Counted from the stretch's first letter, positions 25,315 to 34,540 are shown. The stretch: 64,000 bases of DNA from SG8-41 sp035456985 (GCA_035456985.1 DATICE010000162.1:92225-156224); one strand, 5' to 3'. Notes: generated by a model not told the origin, from the sequence alone. Program-made: numbers and translations.

Positions 25315-25782
25315 GTGGCGATCCACCTCGTACAGCCACGCTCGGACGACGAATGGAGGAACGCGCGGCGCCTTATCGAAGAGTACGCGGCGACTCTGGA
25401 CCTGGACCTGTCGTTCCAGAACATCGCATACGAACTGGAGCATCTTGCGATCGAATACGGCCCACCCGCAGGAGCGTTCTTTCTTGCCGAAGAGAACGGG
25501 TCGTATCTCGGCTGCGTCGGCCTGCGACAGTTCTCCGGCGGGGTAGGCGAGATCAAGCGCCTGTACACGATCCCCGCTGCACGGGGCCGCGGGCTGGGAC
25601 GCCTTCTCGCCGAGAAGATCGTGGCTGCAGGCAGGGTGCTCGGGTATCGGCGCTTGCTTCTTGATACGCTGCCGACCATGAAAGAGGCTCAATCCCTCTA
25701 CGTGTCCCTGGGCTTCAAGCCGACCGCGGCGTATCGATTCAACCCGGTCGCGGGGACCGCTTTCCTCGAATTGGAGCTATGA
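25315..25782 (+). CDS. GNAT-family N-acetyltransferase
   Basis: A single GNAT domain of 155 residues. KRLYTIPAARGRGLGRLLAE contains the acetyl-CoA pyrophosphate loop (R-x-R-G-L-G), preceded by the strand YLGCVGLRQF and followed by LDTLPTMKEAQSLYVSLGF. The acceptor substrate is unknown. The GTG at 25315 starts the conserved region; an upstream GTG at 25270 would overlap the preceding gene. The stop overlaps the ATG of a longer version of the next frame. Confidence 0.85.
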   Translation: MAIHLVQPRSDDEWRNARRLIEEYAATLDLDLSFQNIAYELEHLAIEYGPPAGAFFLAEENGSYLGCVGLRQFSGGVGEIKRLYTIPAARGRGLGRLLAEKIVAAGRVLGYRRLLLDTLPTMKEAQSLYVSLGFKPTAAYRFNPVAGTAFLELEL

Positions 25783-25805
25783 TGAACACGGAGGGAGGAG
25801 AAGCA

Positions 25806-26771
25806 ATGCGAAATTACTGGCTGAGGACTGCGCTTTCCGCGCTCTTGCTCGCGGCGGGCGGTGCGCACGCCCAGCAGGATTACCCGACGAAGCCGATCCG
25901 GCTGATCGTCCCATTCCCGGCCGGCGGCCAGACCGACATCGTGGTGCGAACGCTGGCGCATAAACTGACCGAGACCTTAAAGCAGCAGGTGGTGGTGGAC
26001 AACCGCGCTGGCGGCGGGGGCACCATCGGCGCCGAAATCGCGGTCAAGACAACCCCCGACGGCTACTCGTTTGTCGCCGTATCGACCAGCTACGCCTCGA
26101 ACGCGGCGCTCTACAAGCTGCCCTACGATCCGCTCAAGGACATGGTGCCGATCGCGATGATCGGCGAGATCGCCAACCTGATGACGGTCAATCCGTCGAG
26201 TTCCTACGCGAGCGTCAAGGAGCTGATCGCATACGCCAAGGCGAATCCCGGCAAGCTCAATTACGGCTCCGGCGGCGTCGGCAGCGGCAACCACCTCGCG
26301 ACCGAGCTCTTCAACCAGATGACCGGCACCCAGATGACGCACGTGCCGTACAAGGGAGCCACCTCCGCGGCAAGCGACCTGATGAGCGGACAGATCCAGC
26401 TCATCGTCGGCGGCCTTCCGGGGCTGATCCCGCATGTCAAATCAAAGCGGCTGCGCGGCATCGGGGTGACGAGCGACAAGCGCTCGAGCGCCCTGCCCGA
26501 AATCCCGACTGTGGCCGAAACCGTGCCGGGTTATGTCGCCGTGAGCTGGGCGGCCATCCTGGGCCCGAAAGGCCTGCCCAAGAGTATCGTCGCGCGCTGG
26601 AACAGCGATATCAACCGCATCCTGGAGCTACCTGACGTGAAGGCGCGCATGACGGCCGACGGCCTGGAGCTCATCGGCGGCCCGCCGGAGCTGCTCGGCG
26701 ACAGGCTCAAACGCGACGTCGCGATGTGGCAAAAAGTGGTCAGGACCGCCAACATCAAGCTTGGAGGCTGA
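25806..26771 (+). CDS. Bug/TctC-family periplasmic substrate-binding protein
   Basis: A 321-residue tripartite-tricarboxylate-transporter type receptor. A signal peptide ends GAHAQQDYP. Ligand loops are IRLIVPFPAGGQTDIVVRTL, VVDNRAGGGGTIGAEIA and YGSGGVGSGNHLATELF. The ATG follows a strong GGAGGAG site, so it is preferred over the upstream ATGs at 25779 and 25782. No transporter membrane genes are adjacent; the ligand is unknown. Confidence 0.93.
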   Translation: MRNYWLRTALSALLLAAGGAHAQQDYPTKPIRLIVPFPAGGQTDIVVRTLAHKLTETLKQQVVVDNRAGGGGTIGAEIAVKTTPDGYSFVAVSTSYASNAALYKLPYDPLKDMVPIAMIGEIANLMTVNPSSSYASVKELIAYAKANPGKLNYGSGGVGSGNHLATELFNQMTGTQMTHVPYKGATSAASDLMSGQIQLIVGGLPGLIPHVKSKRLRGIGVTSDKRSSALPEIPTVAETVPGYVAVSWAAILGPKGLPKSIVARWNSDINRILELPDVKARMTADGLELIGGPPELLGDRLKRDVAMWQKVVRTANIKLGG

Positions 26772-26800
26772 CACCGCCTCACCTCGGCGCGAGAGCTTCC

Positions 26801-27748
26801 TCAGGCTTTCAGGAACTCGTCCAGCACCGCGCACCACGCCGCCGCCAGGTTGCCGCGGTGGTAGCCGCCGCCTCCGAAGCCCATGATGCGCCCGCCGCAG
26901 AACTCGTTCGCGAGCGCGCACAGGCGCCGCGCCGCGTGCGCGTGCGCCGCCGGCGTGTACTGCAGCATCGCCAACGGATCGCCCGCGAGGCTGTCGGCGC
27001 CGCATTGGAACAGGATGAACTCGGGCTTCCCCCCGCGCACGTGCGCCTCGACTGCTTCCCACACCTTCTTGAACTCCCGGTCGCCCATGCCCGGCAGCAG
27101 CGGCACGTTGAGCTTCGTTCCCTTTGCCGCGCCCTTCCCAATCTCGTGCACGTGGCCGGTGCCAGGGTAGAGCGTGCGCCCGTCCTGGTGGACGTCGGCG
27201 TAGATGAGATCCGGGTCCTCCTCGTAGGGATAGTAGAGGCCGTCGCCGTGATGGACGTCGATGTCCACGTAAGCGATGCGCCGGATATCGAACTGCTCCC
27301 GCAGCGTATCGATCACGACACCCACGTCGTTGAATACGCAGAAACCCGCGGCCGATCCCGGACGCGCGTGGTGGAGGCCCCCGATCGGCTGGAACGTGCG
27401 CACCGCCCCGCCGCTAATGATCGAGTCGAGCCCGTGCAGGGCCGAGCCCGCCACCGTCGCCGCAGCCTCGTAGATGCCCGGGCAGGCCGGGGTGTCACCG
27501 TAATCAATGGCGCCGTACCCCTCCTCGGATTTTTCCTTCACCCAGGCGACGTGCTCGGGCGTGTGGAAGCGGTGCAGCTCCTCTTTCGCCGCCATCCGCG
27601 GGTCGGCGATCGCGGCGCGCTTGTCGAGCCCCTGCTTCACCGCTTCCTTCCAGAACGCTTCCTGCCGGTCCGGGCCGAACGGGTGGCCGTGGGGAAAGCC
27701 GTACTTCCCGAGCGATTCCCCGACGTAAAGCTTGACCTCGTTTTTCAT
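26801..27748 (-). CDS. Histone-deacetylase-family (AcuC-like) zinc deacetylase
   Basis: Arginase/deacetylase fold hydrolase of 315 residues. GGLHHARPGSAAGFCVFND carries the tandem catalytic His pair. YVDIDVHHGDGLYY supplies the zinc-binding Asp and His, and FQCGADSLAGDPL the second zinc Asp. All catalytic residues are intact. Bacterial relatives deacetylate acetoin-utilisation proteins, acetylpolyamines or other N-acetyl substrates, and the substrate here is unknown. It is 21 bases downstream of the radical SAM gene's stop and probably a separate minus-strand gene. Confidence 0.9.
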   Translation of the reverse strand: MKNEVKLYVGESLGKYGFPHGHPFGPDRQEAFWKEAVKQGLDKRAAIADPRMAAKEELHRFHTPEHVAWVKEKSEEGYGAIDYGDTPACPGIYEAAATVAGSALHGLDSIISGGAVRTFQPIGGLHHARPGSAAGFCVFNDVGVVIDTLREQFDIRRIAYVDIDVHHGDGLYYPYEEDPDLIYADVHQDGRTLYPGTGHVHEIGKGAAKGTKLNVPLLPGMGDREFKKVWEAVEAHVRGGKPEFILFQCGADSLAGDPLAMLQYTPAAHAHAARRLCALANEFCGGRIMGFGGGGYHRGNLAAAWCAVLDEFLKA

Positions 27749-27765
27749 GCCGTACTCACGATAAA

Positions 27766-27779
27766 CCCATCACCCATCA
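27766..27779. repeat. 7-bp tandem repeat CCCATCA x2
   Basis: Two perfect copies of CCCATCA contain the stop codon of the radical SAM gene and encode its last Gly-Asp-Gly residues. Confidence 0.65.
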
Positions 27780-28873
27780 CCGAAAAGCGACAGCTGCCCC
27801 GCTCGCCCGGGCCCGCGGAATTGCGTGGTATCGAGCGTCTTGTTGCGCGAGTCCGCGTTGAAGCCGAGGCGCCGGCACGCCTTCTTGAAGCGCTGCGCGA
27901 GGAGCACCGCCAGCTCGCCGGAGCCGCGCATACGGCTGCCGAAGTTGGGGTCGTTGTCGCGCCCGCCGCGCATCGCGTGCACCCGGCTCATCACATGCTT
28001 GGCCTTCAATGGATAGTGCCGCTCGAGCCAGTCCTTGAACAGGTCCTTGACCTCCCACGGCAGCCGCATCAGCACGTAGCCCGCCTGGCGCGCGCCGTGC
28101 TCCCAGGCCGCCTCCAGCACCGGCTCGATCTGATGGTCGGTGAGGAACGGGATGACCGGCGCGCACAGCACACCGACCGGCACACCCGCCTCGCTCAGCT
28201 TTCTCATCGCCTGGAGCCGCCGCGCGGGCGCCGAGCAGCGTGGTTCGAGCCGGCGCGCGAGGTCGTGGTCGAGATTGTTGACCGAAATGAAGACATTGAC
28301 GAGATTTTTTTCCGCCATCGACGCGAAGAGGTCGAGATCGCGCTCGACCATGGCGTTCTTGGTGACGATGCCGACCGGCTGGTTGAACTCGGCGCAGACC
28401 TCGAGGATGCCGCGAGTGATCCGGTGCTCGCGTTCAATCGGCTGGTAAGGATCGGTGTTGGCGCCGACTGAGATCACTTCGCACCGGTAGCCCGGGCGCG
28501 AAAGCTCCTCGCGCAGCCTTTCCGCCGCATTCACCTTGGCGAAGAGCCGCGTCTCGAAATCGATGCCGGGCGAGAGATTGCGGTAGGCGTGCGTAGGCCG
28601 GGCGTAGCAATAGACACATCCATGCTCGCATCCCTGGTAGGGATTGATGGACTGGGTGAACGGGATATCGGGTGAGTCATTGCGCGAGATGATGCTGGCG
28701 ACGCGCTCCACGGTGACATGGGTCTTGAGCGGTGGCAGCTCTTCTTCTTGCCTGTCCCAACCATCGTCGAACGCCTCGCGCTCGACCCTCTCGAAGCGGC
28801 CCTCGGGATTGATGCCCGCGCCGCGGCCCTTGCGCGGGTCGGCGTGCTTGCCGCTGATGGTCTTTAACGGCAT
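27770..28873 (-). CDS. PA0069-family radical SAM protein (SplB-like)
   Basis: A 367-residue radical SAM enzyme. QGCEHGCVYCYARPTHAY holds the CxxxCxxC cluster motif that binds the SAM-cleaving [4Fe-4S] centre, in a form close to spore photoproduct lyase. ISVGANTDPYQPIER follows in the barrel. The family is widespread in proteobacteria without a proven reaction. A TTG at 28918 extends the frame; the ATG at 28873 (MPLKTISGKHADPRKGRG) matches the usual start. The stop lies in a short 7-bp repeat. Confidence 0.88.
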   Translation of the reverse strand: MPLKTISGKHADPRKGRGAGINPEGRFERVEREAFDDGWDRQEEELPPLKTHVTVERVASIISRNDSPDIPFTQSINPYQGCEHGCVYCYARPTHAYRNLSPGIDFETRLFAKVNAAERLREELSRPGYRCEVISVGANTDPYQPIEREHRITRGILEVCAEFNQPVGIVTKNAMVERDLDLFASMAEKNLVNVFISVNNLDHDLARRLEPRCSAPARRLQAMRKLSEAGVPVGVLCAPVIPFLTDHQIEPVLEAAWEHGARQAGYVLMRLPWEVKDLFKDWLERHYPLKAKHVMSRVHAMRGGRDNDPNFGSRMRGSGELAVLLAQRFKKACRRLGFNADSRNKTLDTTQFRGPGRAGQLSLFGDG

Positions 28874-28952
28874 GGGGTGTGGCGGGTCGCTGGTAATTCG
28901 ACTGCGCTCGAGAGTCAAAGTTTACCGTCCCCGGCGCGATTACCGGTCGGGA

Positions 28953-29861
28953 TTATTCGGACATCAGCAACTTGCGCACCGCTGCCAGCTCCCGTCGCTT
29001 GTCCTTGTCCACCTTCGGATAGTGGAGGTCGAGCGAGGCGAGCGCCTCGATGATGGCGGCGGCGACCACGATGCGCGTGAACCACTTGTTGTTCGCCGGC
29101 ACTACGTACCACGGCGCGTACTCGGTCGCCGTCTCCCCGATCATCTCCTCATACGCCGCCATGTAGTCCTTCCAGTAGCCGCGCTCGCGCGCATCAGCCG
29201 TCGAGAATTTCCAGTTCTTGTCCGGATCGTCGAGCCGCTCCAGGAAACGGCGTTTCTGCTCGCCGCGCCCGACGTGCAGGAAGAACTTGCGGATCAGGAC
29301 GCCGTTGCGGAAGAGGTAGCGCTCGAAGTTGCGGATGTCCTCGAAGCGCTCGCTCCAGATGCGCTTGCTTACCAGCTCCTCCGGCAGCTTCTGCCTTGCC
29401 AGCAGCGCCTCGTGGACTCTCACCACCAGGACCTCCTCGTAGTAGGAGCGGTTGAAGATGCCTATGCGCCCGCGCTCGGGCAGATGCTTCATGCAGCGCC
29501 ACAGGTAATCGTGGTCGAGGTCCTCCGACGAGGGCGCCTTGAACGACGCCACCTGCACGCCCTGCGGGTTGACGCCCGACATGACGTGCTTGATGGCGCC
29601 GTCCTTTCCCGCCGCATCCATTGCCTGGAAGATGAGCAGCACCGCCCAGCGGTCCTGGGCGTAGAGCATGTCCTGGAGCGCCGCGAGCTGCTCGATCCCG
29701 AGCCGGAGGGCCTCCTTCGCCCGCGGCTTGTCCTCCCTGCCGAGATTGCCGGTGTCGCCGGGGTCGTAGTCCTTCAGCCGGAAGCCCTTGCCCGAGGTGA
29801 CGCAGTAGTCGTTATCGAGCTTGTGGGCGAATTTGATGATTCTCTTCAGGCTGAGCGGCAT
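28953..29861 (-). CDS. Polyphosphate kinase 2 (PPK2) family protein
   Basis: Uses inorganic polyphosphate to phosphorylate nucleotides, or the reverse. IFQAMDAAGKDGAIKHVMSG is the Walker A region, IGIFNRSYYEEVLVVRVH the Walker B region, and an Arg/Lys-rich lid (RFLERLDDPDKNWKFS) follows. All are intact in 302 residues. A single PPK2 domain of this size uses NMP or NDP; which one is not decided here. It lies next to other apparently unrelated minus-strand genes. Confidence 0.93.
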   Translation of the reverse strand: MPLSLKRIIKFAHKLDNDYCVTSGKGFRLKDYDPGDTGNLGREDKPRAKEALRLGIEQLAALQDMLYAQDRWAVLLIFQAMDAAGKDGAIKHVMSGVNPQGVQVASFKAPSSEDLDHDYLWRCMKHLPERGRIGIFNRSYYEEVLVVRVHEALLARQKLPEELVSKRIWSERFEDIRNFERYLFRNGVLIRKFFLHVGRGEQKRRFLERLDDPDKNWKFSTADARERGYWKDYMAAYEEMIGETATEYAPWYVVPANNKWFTRIVVAAAIIEALASLDLHYPKVDKDKRRELAAVRKLLMSE

Positions 29862-29892
29862 GCTGTCTCTCCCTGTACCCGTGACCGATCCT

Positions 29893-30801
29893 TCAGGCGT
29901 CTCCTGTCAGCGCGGCGCGCAGATCGGCCGCGCGCCGGGCGTCGAGCCGCTGGTCGGCTTCGGCGAGGGCAACCGCCAAGAAACCGAGGCTGCGGTAGAG
30001 CTCGCTCATTTCGTGGTCCCACGCGCGGACACTTGCGAGCTGTCGCTTGACGATCGCAGCATCGCCGCGCGAGATCGGTCCGGTCAGCGCCCGCGCGGGC
30101 CCGCGCGCGAAGATCGCGTCCACTGTCTCGCGCACCAGGGGCTCGAGCGCCGCCAGCGAGGTCGCGCGCGGGATCCCCGCCTTCTCGTGCGCGCGCAGCG
30201 CCGCTTCGATCAGCGCCGCCAGGTAATTGCACGCGAACACGCCACCCGCGTGATAGACCGGCTTCATCTCGGGCGCGATCTCGAATACCCTGGCCCCGAT
30301 GCGCTCGAACGCGGGCCTGAGCACCCTGAGCGCCTCCGCGTCGCCCTCGGCGCCGCAAAAGGTTCCGGGAAAGGATTCCACCGCCTGCCCGGCGTCGGTG
30401 AAGGTCTTGACGGGATGCACGCTGGCGACGAGCGCGCCCTTTTCCTCCACCGGCCGGAGGTCGCTCGAGGGTGTCGCCCCGCTCACGTGAAAGACGATGG
30501 CGCCGGGAGTGACCTTGCCGGACGCGGCCAGAGTCATGCAGCTCGGCACGATCGCATCATCGCGGGTCGCGATCATCCAGACGTCGGCGCCGCGCATCTC
30601 CTCGAGGCGGCCCACGGCATGCCCTGCCCCGATGAATTCAACAGCCTCGGCGGCGCTCGCGCGCGAGCGCGTCAGCACGTCCTGGATCACGAAGACACCG
30701 GCCCGCGCCCACATCCGCGCGCAGGCGCGGCCAACCCGCCCCGAGCCGATGATATTCAGCGTCCTCGCCACTGCTGCGCCTGGAAGTTCAGTTTGCGTCA
30801 C
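29893..30801 (-). CDS. Rossmann-fold DUF2520 protein
   Basis: A 302-residue protein. LNIIGSGRVGRACARMW near the N-terminus is an NAD(P)-binding Rossmann loop. The central SVHPVKTF and the segment MKPVYHAGGVFACNYLAALI belong to the DUF2520 C-terminal helical domain, related in shape to ketopantoate or pyrroline-carboxylate reductases. A dehydrogenase or reductase role is plausible but the substrate is unknown. It ends 31 bases before the PPK2 start on the same strand. Confidence 0.85.
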   Translation of the reverse strand: MTQTELPGAAVARTLNIIGSGRVGRACARMWARAGVFVIQDVLTRSRASAAEAVEFIGAGHAVGRLEEMRGADVWMIATRDDAIVPSCMTLAASGKVTPGAIVFHVSGATPSSDLRPVEEKGALVASVHPVKTFTDAGQAVESFPGTFCGAEGDAEALRVLRPAFERIGARVFEIAPEMKPVYHAGGVFACNYLAALIEAALRAHEKAGIPRATSLAALEPLVRETVDAIFARGPARALTGPISRGDAAIVKRQLASVRAWDHEMSELYRSLGFLAVALAEADQRLDARRAADLRAALTGDA

Positions 30802-30823
30802 CCCGATGGCAATGCAAATGAGG

Positions 30824-30851
30824 CGACGACTGACGATGGGTGACTGACGAC
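30824..30851. repeat. 7-bp repeat array upstream of the DUF2520 gene
   Basis: Four in-phase 7-mers: GACGACT, GACGATG, GGTGACT, GACGACC. They fill much of the gap between the DUF2520 start and the next minus-strand stop. Confidence 0.65.
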
Positions 30852-30873
30852 CGGAGAGCCTATCCTGGAGTCG

Positions 30874-31167
30874 TCACTGTCTCTGAAGAAACTGCTGCAC
30901 CAGCGTCCGCCACTCCTTGTCGAGGGCCCCGCGCGGCCGTTTGGCGCCGGCCCGGTAGTACCAGTAGTCGGCGTTCACAATGTCGCCCTGCCTGCGGTGC
31001 AGGTAGGCGTGGACCCGCGCGGCGGCCCTGCCATCCTGCGCCGCCACGATGTCGTGGGCGCGGTTCCAGTTGCCCCGGGCCGCATGCCACAAGGCGCGCA
31101 GCGGACCGGGCAGGCCGCGTGGCGGGCGTCCGGCTGCCAGCGATTCCCGGAAATCCCTGGAGTCCAT
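30874..31167 (-). CDS. Small conserved hypothetical protein
   Basis: A 97-residue, helix-rich basic protein. WNRAHDIVAAQDGRAAARVH followed by AYLHRRQGDIVNADYWYYRA has the look of a tetratricopeptide-like helix pair. Similar short proteins of unknown function are frequent in betaproteobacteria. It diverges from phoD across about 100 bases. No signal peptide or cofactor motif. Confidence 0.75.
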   Translation of the reverse strand: MDSRDFRESLAAGRPPRGLPGPLRALWHAARGNWNRAHDIVAAQDGRAAARVHAYLHRRQGDIVNADYWYYRAGAKRPRGALDKEWRTLVQQFLQRQ

Positions 31168-31273
31168 TCCGGAACCATTTTAGACCTTCCGCGCAAGAAG
31201 TTCGGCAAATTTCGGCCCGGTACCCCATCGGACTGTCGGCGCGCCGCAACCGGCATCCGTTATATTGCGCAAG

Positions 31274-32821
31274 ATGCCGATCTCCCGCCGCAAATTCCTG
31301 CGCTGCGCAGCCGGGCTCGCCGGGTTTGCGCTTCCGGTTCCCCGGCTCCTGGCGCAGCCCCGCTTCGAGAAAGATCCCTACTCCCTGGGGGTTGCATCGG
31401 GCTACCCGGACGAGGGGGGCTTCGTGCTGTGGACGCGGCTCGCGCCGGAGCCGCTCGCCGGTGGCGGGATGCCTGCGGCGGCGGTCGAAGTGGGATGGGA
31501 AGTCGCGGCCGACGAGTCCTTCCGCAGCATCGTGCGCCGCGGCACCGAGGTAGCCGCGCCCGAGTGGGCCCATTCGGTGCGCGCCGAGGTGACCGGGCTC
31601 GAACCGGGACGCTGGTACTTCTACCGCTTTCACGCCGGGAGCGCGACGAGTCCCGTCGGCCGGACACGCACCACGCCACGGCCCGGCACGGTGGAGCGCA
31701 TGCGCCTCGCCTTCGCCGCGTGCCAGCAGTACGAGCAGGGGTGGTACTCCGCCTACCGCCACATGGCCCGGGACGACCTCGATCTCGTCATCCACCTTGG
31801 CGACTACATTTACGAGTCCTCGTGGGGCAGGGTCCATGTGCGCAAGCACGGCACCGAGGAGCCGCACACGCTCGCCGAGTACCGCAACCGCTACGCGCTC
31901 TACAAGAGCGACCCCGACCTCCAGGCGGCGCACGCGGCGTTTCCCTGGCTCCTCACGTGGGACGATCACGAGGTGCAGAACGACTACGCCAATGACCGCT
32001 CGCAGCATCTTGACGAGCCGCAGTTCTTTCTCGAGCGCCGCGCCGCGGCCTATCGCGCCTATTACGAGCACATGCCGCTGCCCAGGCGCATGCAGCCGAG
32101 CGGGCCCGACATGCGGATCTACACCCGCGCCGGGTTCGGTGCGCTCGCCGCCTTTCACGTGCTGGACGACCGGCAACACCGCTCGTACCAGGTGTGCCCG
32201 CGGCCCGGGCGAGGCGGCAGCACCTTCGTGTCGGCGGCGAACTGCCCGGAGCTCCTCGAGCCGACGCTGACGCTGCTCGGGCCGGAGCAGGAGAAGTGGC
32301 TGCACGAGGGGCTCGCGTCCTCGCGCGCGCGCTGGAACGTGATCGCGCAGCAGACCCTGATGGCGCAGCTCGACCGTACGCCGGGCGAAGGGCAATCGTT
32401 CTGGACCGACGGCTGGGATGGCTACCCGGCGGCGCGCGCTCGGCTGCTACAGAGCGTTGTGGGAAGCAGTGCCGCCAACCCACTCGTCATCGGCGGCGAC
32501 ATGCACACGTTCATCGCCGCCGACCTGAAGACGGACTTCAACAATCCCGCCGCGCCCGTCGTGGCCACCGAATTCGGCTGCAGTTCCATCACCTCCCAGG
32601 GTCCGTCGCTGAAACAGACGCAGGGCTGGCTCGACGAAAATCCCCACCTCCGGTTCGCGAACGGAAACCGTCGCGGCTACGGCGTGCTCGACCTATCGCA
32701 GGGGCGCTGCATCGCCCGCTTCCGCACCGTGGCCGACGTCACCGATCCCGATACGCCGGTGCGCACCCTCGCGAGCTGGACCGTGGAGGACGGCCGGCCC
32801 GGCGTCCAGCGCGGCGCCTAG
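31274..32821 (+). CDS. PhoD-family alkaline phosphatase/phosphodiesterase
   Basis: A 515-residue Tat-exported metallophosphoesterase. SRRKFLRCAAGLAGF is a twin-arginine signal. A fibronectin-like N-terminal domain (about 35-135) precedes the catalytic domain with HLGDYIYESSWG, WDDHEVQNDYAND and GGDMHTF, the Fe/Ca ligands of PhoD. It probably releases phosphate from organic esters in the periplasm; it could instead be a phosphodiesterase. A TTG nine bases upstream is an alternative start. Confidence 0.92.
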   Translation: MPISRRKFLRCAAGLAGFALPVPRLLAQPRFEKDPYSLGVASGYPDEGGFVLWTRLAPEPLAGGGMPAAAVEVGWEVAADESFRSIVRRGTEVAAPEWAHSVRAEVTGLEPGRWYFYRFHAGSATSPVGRTRTTPRPGTVERMRLAFAACQQYEQGWYSAYRHMARDDLDLVIHLGDYIYESSWGRVHVRKHGTEEPHTLAEYRNRYALYKSDPDLQAAHAAFPWLLTWDDHEVQNDYANDRSQHLDEPQFFLERRAAAYRAYYEHMPLPRRMQPSGPDMRIYTRAGFGALAAFHVLDDRQHRSYQVCPRPGRGGSTFVSAANCPELLEPTLTLLGPEQEKWLHEGLASSRARWNVIAQQTLMAQLDRTPGEGQSFWTDGWDGYPAARARLLQSVVGSSAANPLVIGGDMHTFIAADLKTDFNNPAAPVVATEFGCSSITSQGPSLKQTQGWLDENPHLRFANGNRRGYGVLDLSQGRCIARFRTVADVTDPDTPVRTLASWTVEDGRPGVQRGA

Positions 32822-32832
32822 GCCGGCTGATT

Positions 32833-33555
32833 TCAGTAGCCGTAGAATTCCTCGTAACGCATGGCCTGCTCGCTGACGCCGATCCCCTGAAGCAATTCCT
32901 GCATTGCCATGGTCATCGCAGGCGGTCCCGCAAAGTAATAGAGTGGACCAACCAGATCGGGAAGGTGCCGTTCGAGCAGCTCGCGCCGGATGAAGCCCCT
33001 CTCGCCCGCCCACGGTTGCGCCGACTTCTCCGCTTCCGTCATGGTCGCGATCAAACGGTAATTTCCGTTCAACCGCATCATTTCCTGCAGCTCGCCGAGA
33101 AATGCCGCGTCTTCCGGCCGGCGGTTGGAGTAAAAGAGGTATATGCGATGCGGCAGGCTCCTCTCCGCCGCATCCCGCGCCATCGAAAGAAAGGGCGTGA
33201 TGCCGATGCCGCCGGCCAGGAAGACGGCGGGACGTGTCGTGTCCTCATGCAGCACCATTTCGCCGTTGGGGCCGTCTATCCTGAGCGCGGTCCCGACCGG
33301 CGCCGCCTTCAAGACGCGCTTGAATGCCGTATCGCGCATGCGCGTGGCGATCATCAGTTCGGCTTCATGGGGCGCGCTGGCGATCGTGAACGTGCGGGCG
33401 TCGCCTTCATCGTCGGTCTCCGGCGGATCGACGAGCGTCATTAGCAACGATTGTCCCGCCCGATGCCGAAATCCCGGGGGCCTGGAAAAATAAAACGCCA
33501 TCGTTCCTTCCGCGACGCTCTCGCGCCGCGTCAACCGTGCCTCATGGACCGGCAT
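32833..33555 (-). CDS. FAD/NAD(P)-binding ferredoxin-reductase-like oxidoreductase
   Basis: A 240-residue flavin reductase of the FNR fold. The FAD part contains FYFSRPPGFRHRAGQSLLM and ARTFTIASAP. The NAD(P) part contains VFLAGGIGITPFLSMARDAA, YYFAGPPAMTMAMQELL and the terminal EEFYGY aromatic cap. There is no iron-sulfur domain of its own. It lies 17 bases downstream of the CDGSH gene on the same strand, so the CDGSH protein could be its redox partner (inference). The ATG at 33555 was chosen, as the longer frame upstream covers the CDGSH gene. Confidence 0.9.
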   Translation of the reverse strand: MPVHEARLTRRESVAEGTMAFYFSRPPGFRHRAGQSLLMTLVDPPETDDEGDARTFTIASAPHEAELMIATRMRDTAFKRVLKAAPVGTALRIDGPNGEMVLHEDTTRPAVFLAGGIGITPFLSMARDAAERSLPHRIYLFYSNRRPEDAAFLGELQEMMRLNGNYRLIATMTEAEKSAQPWAGERGFIRRELLERHLPDLVGPLYYFAGPPAMTMAMQELLQGIGVSEQAMRYEEFYGY

Positions 33556-33572
33556 GACAAATCCGGCGCCGC

Positions 33573-33794
33573 TCAGAACGTGCGGATTCCGGAGAAAGCG
33601 TCGGCGACTTCGTGAGGCTGGCCGGCGTCGTCGTACCAGTACAGCTTGCCGGCGTCCTCGCTCCTGGTGAGCTTGTGCGACCCGTCGCAGAACGGCTGGT
33701 TCTTTGACAAGCCGCAGCGGCACAGAAACTTTTCCTCGCCGCCGATCGCCAGCTTGTACGGCCCGGTATGAGTGCGCTTCACGATGCGTGGCAT
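33573..33794 (-). CDS. CDGSH iron-sulfur domain protein
   Basis: A 73-residue protein with one CDGSH domain. CRCGLSKNQPFCDGSHK gives the three Cys and one His that hold a [2Fe-2S] cluster. The N-terminal KLAIGGEEKFL strand is typical. Such small bacterial proteins (mitoNEET relatives) are electron or cluster carriers. It is immediately upstream of the flavin reductase gene and probably in the same operon. Confidence 0.93.
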   Translation of the reverse strand: MPRIVKRTHTGPYKLAIGGEEKFLCRCGLSKNQPFCDGSHKLTRSEDAGKLYWYDDAGQPHEVADAFSGIRTF

Positions 33795-33880
33795 GACAGC
33801 CTCCTTTCCGCAAATGCTCTGCTGCTGTAACTATTCTGCTCTTCCGGCAGGCGCATTGCGACACGCCTGCCGGCCCTTCG

Positions 33881-34540
33881 TCAGCTGAATCTGGCGGGAA
33901 ACTGACTGGCGATCGCGTTCACGAGCGCGTCGGCGATCACGTACATGTGGCGTTTCATGGCTTCCCACGTTTGCGCTTCCTGCGCGTACTGCCTGTTCTT
34001 GATCTGCTCGATTTCCTGAATGTGATGCCCGCCGTGCGCGAGCATCAAGCCGTTGAGCGTATCGAACGGCAGATTCGGGTTGGCGCCGCTCAGGAACCTG
34101 GCGATATCTGCCGCGTTCCCCGTCAGGTTCTTGACCGCGGCGTCCTGCCGGGACGCGCTGCCAGCGGCGGTTGCTTCAAGGTACTGCTTGACCGCGCCGT
34201 AGTGTCCGGCAAGGAGACCAAACAACTTGTCCGATGCGGCTTCGCCGTAGAAGGGCCCGATTGAATCGGCGATTGCCCTGGCGTTGGCCACCACTTCCTG
34301 CTCCGCGGCCGCCGCTCCTGCTTTGTTGCCCGCGAGAGTATCGGTCACCACGTTGCGCACCCAGAAGATGTGGCCCACCCACAGGTCGCGCAGCACAGCG
34401 CCCGTTTCGGCCACCTTTGCGGCAGCACGAGGCTGAATAACAGCAACATGCCCAGCGTGCTGGGCCAGCACCGGCCCAGCCGGTGCCAGTAACGCGGCCA
34501 TGATCGAGGCCGCAATAAAAGTACGTCGAATCGGTTTCAT
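33881..34540 (-). CDS. Exported helical protein with conserved histidines, unknown function
   Basis: A 219-residue protein with a signal peptide (cleavage near VLAQHA). It has mainly alpha-helical segments carrying His at regular places: LWVGHIFWVRNVVTDTL, LFGLLAGHYGAVKQYL and LNGLMLAHGGHHIQEIEQ. The pattern resembles a family of secreted four-helix proteins with no proven role, and the histidines could bind metal or heme (inference). It diverges from a cysteine-rich regulator. The ATG is preferred to the TTG at 34558. Confidence 0.65.
   Translation of the reverse strand: MKPIRRTFIAASIMAALLAPAGPVLAQHAGHVAVIQPRAAAKVAETGAVLRDLWVGHIFWVRNVVTDTLAGNKAGAAAAEQEVVANARAIADSIGPFYGEAASDKLFGLLAGHYGAVKQYLEATAAGSASRQDAAVKNLTGNAADIARFLSGANPNLPFDTLNGLMLAHGGHHIQEIEQIKNRQYAQEAQTWEAMKRHMYVIADALVNAIASQFPARFS

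Noticed and set aside
26726..28471. 581-codon plus-strand ORF opposite the deacetylase and radical SAM genes
   Set aside because: It spans two well-supported minus-strand genes, including their intact catalytic motifs, and has no motif of its own.
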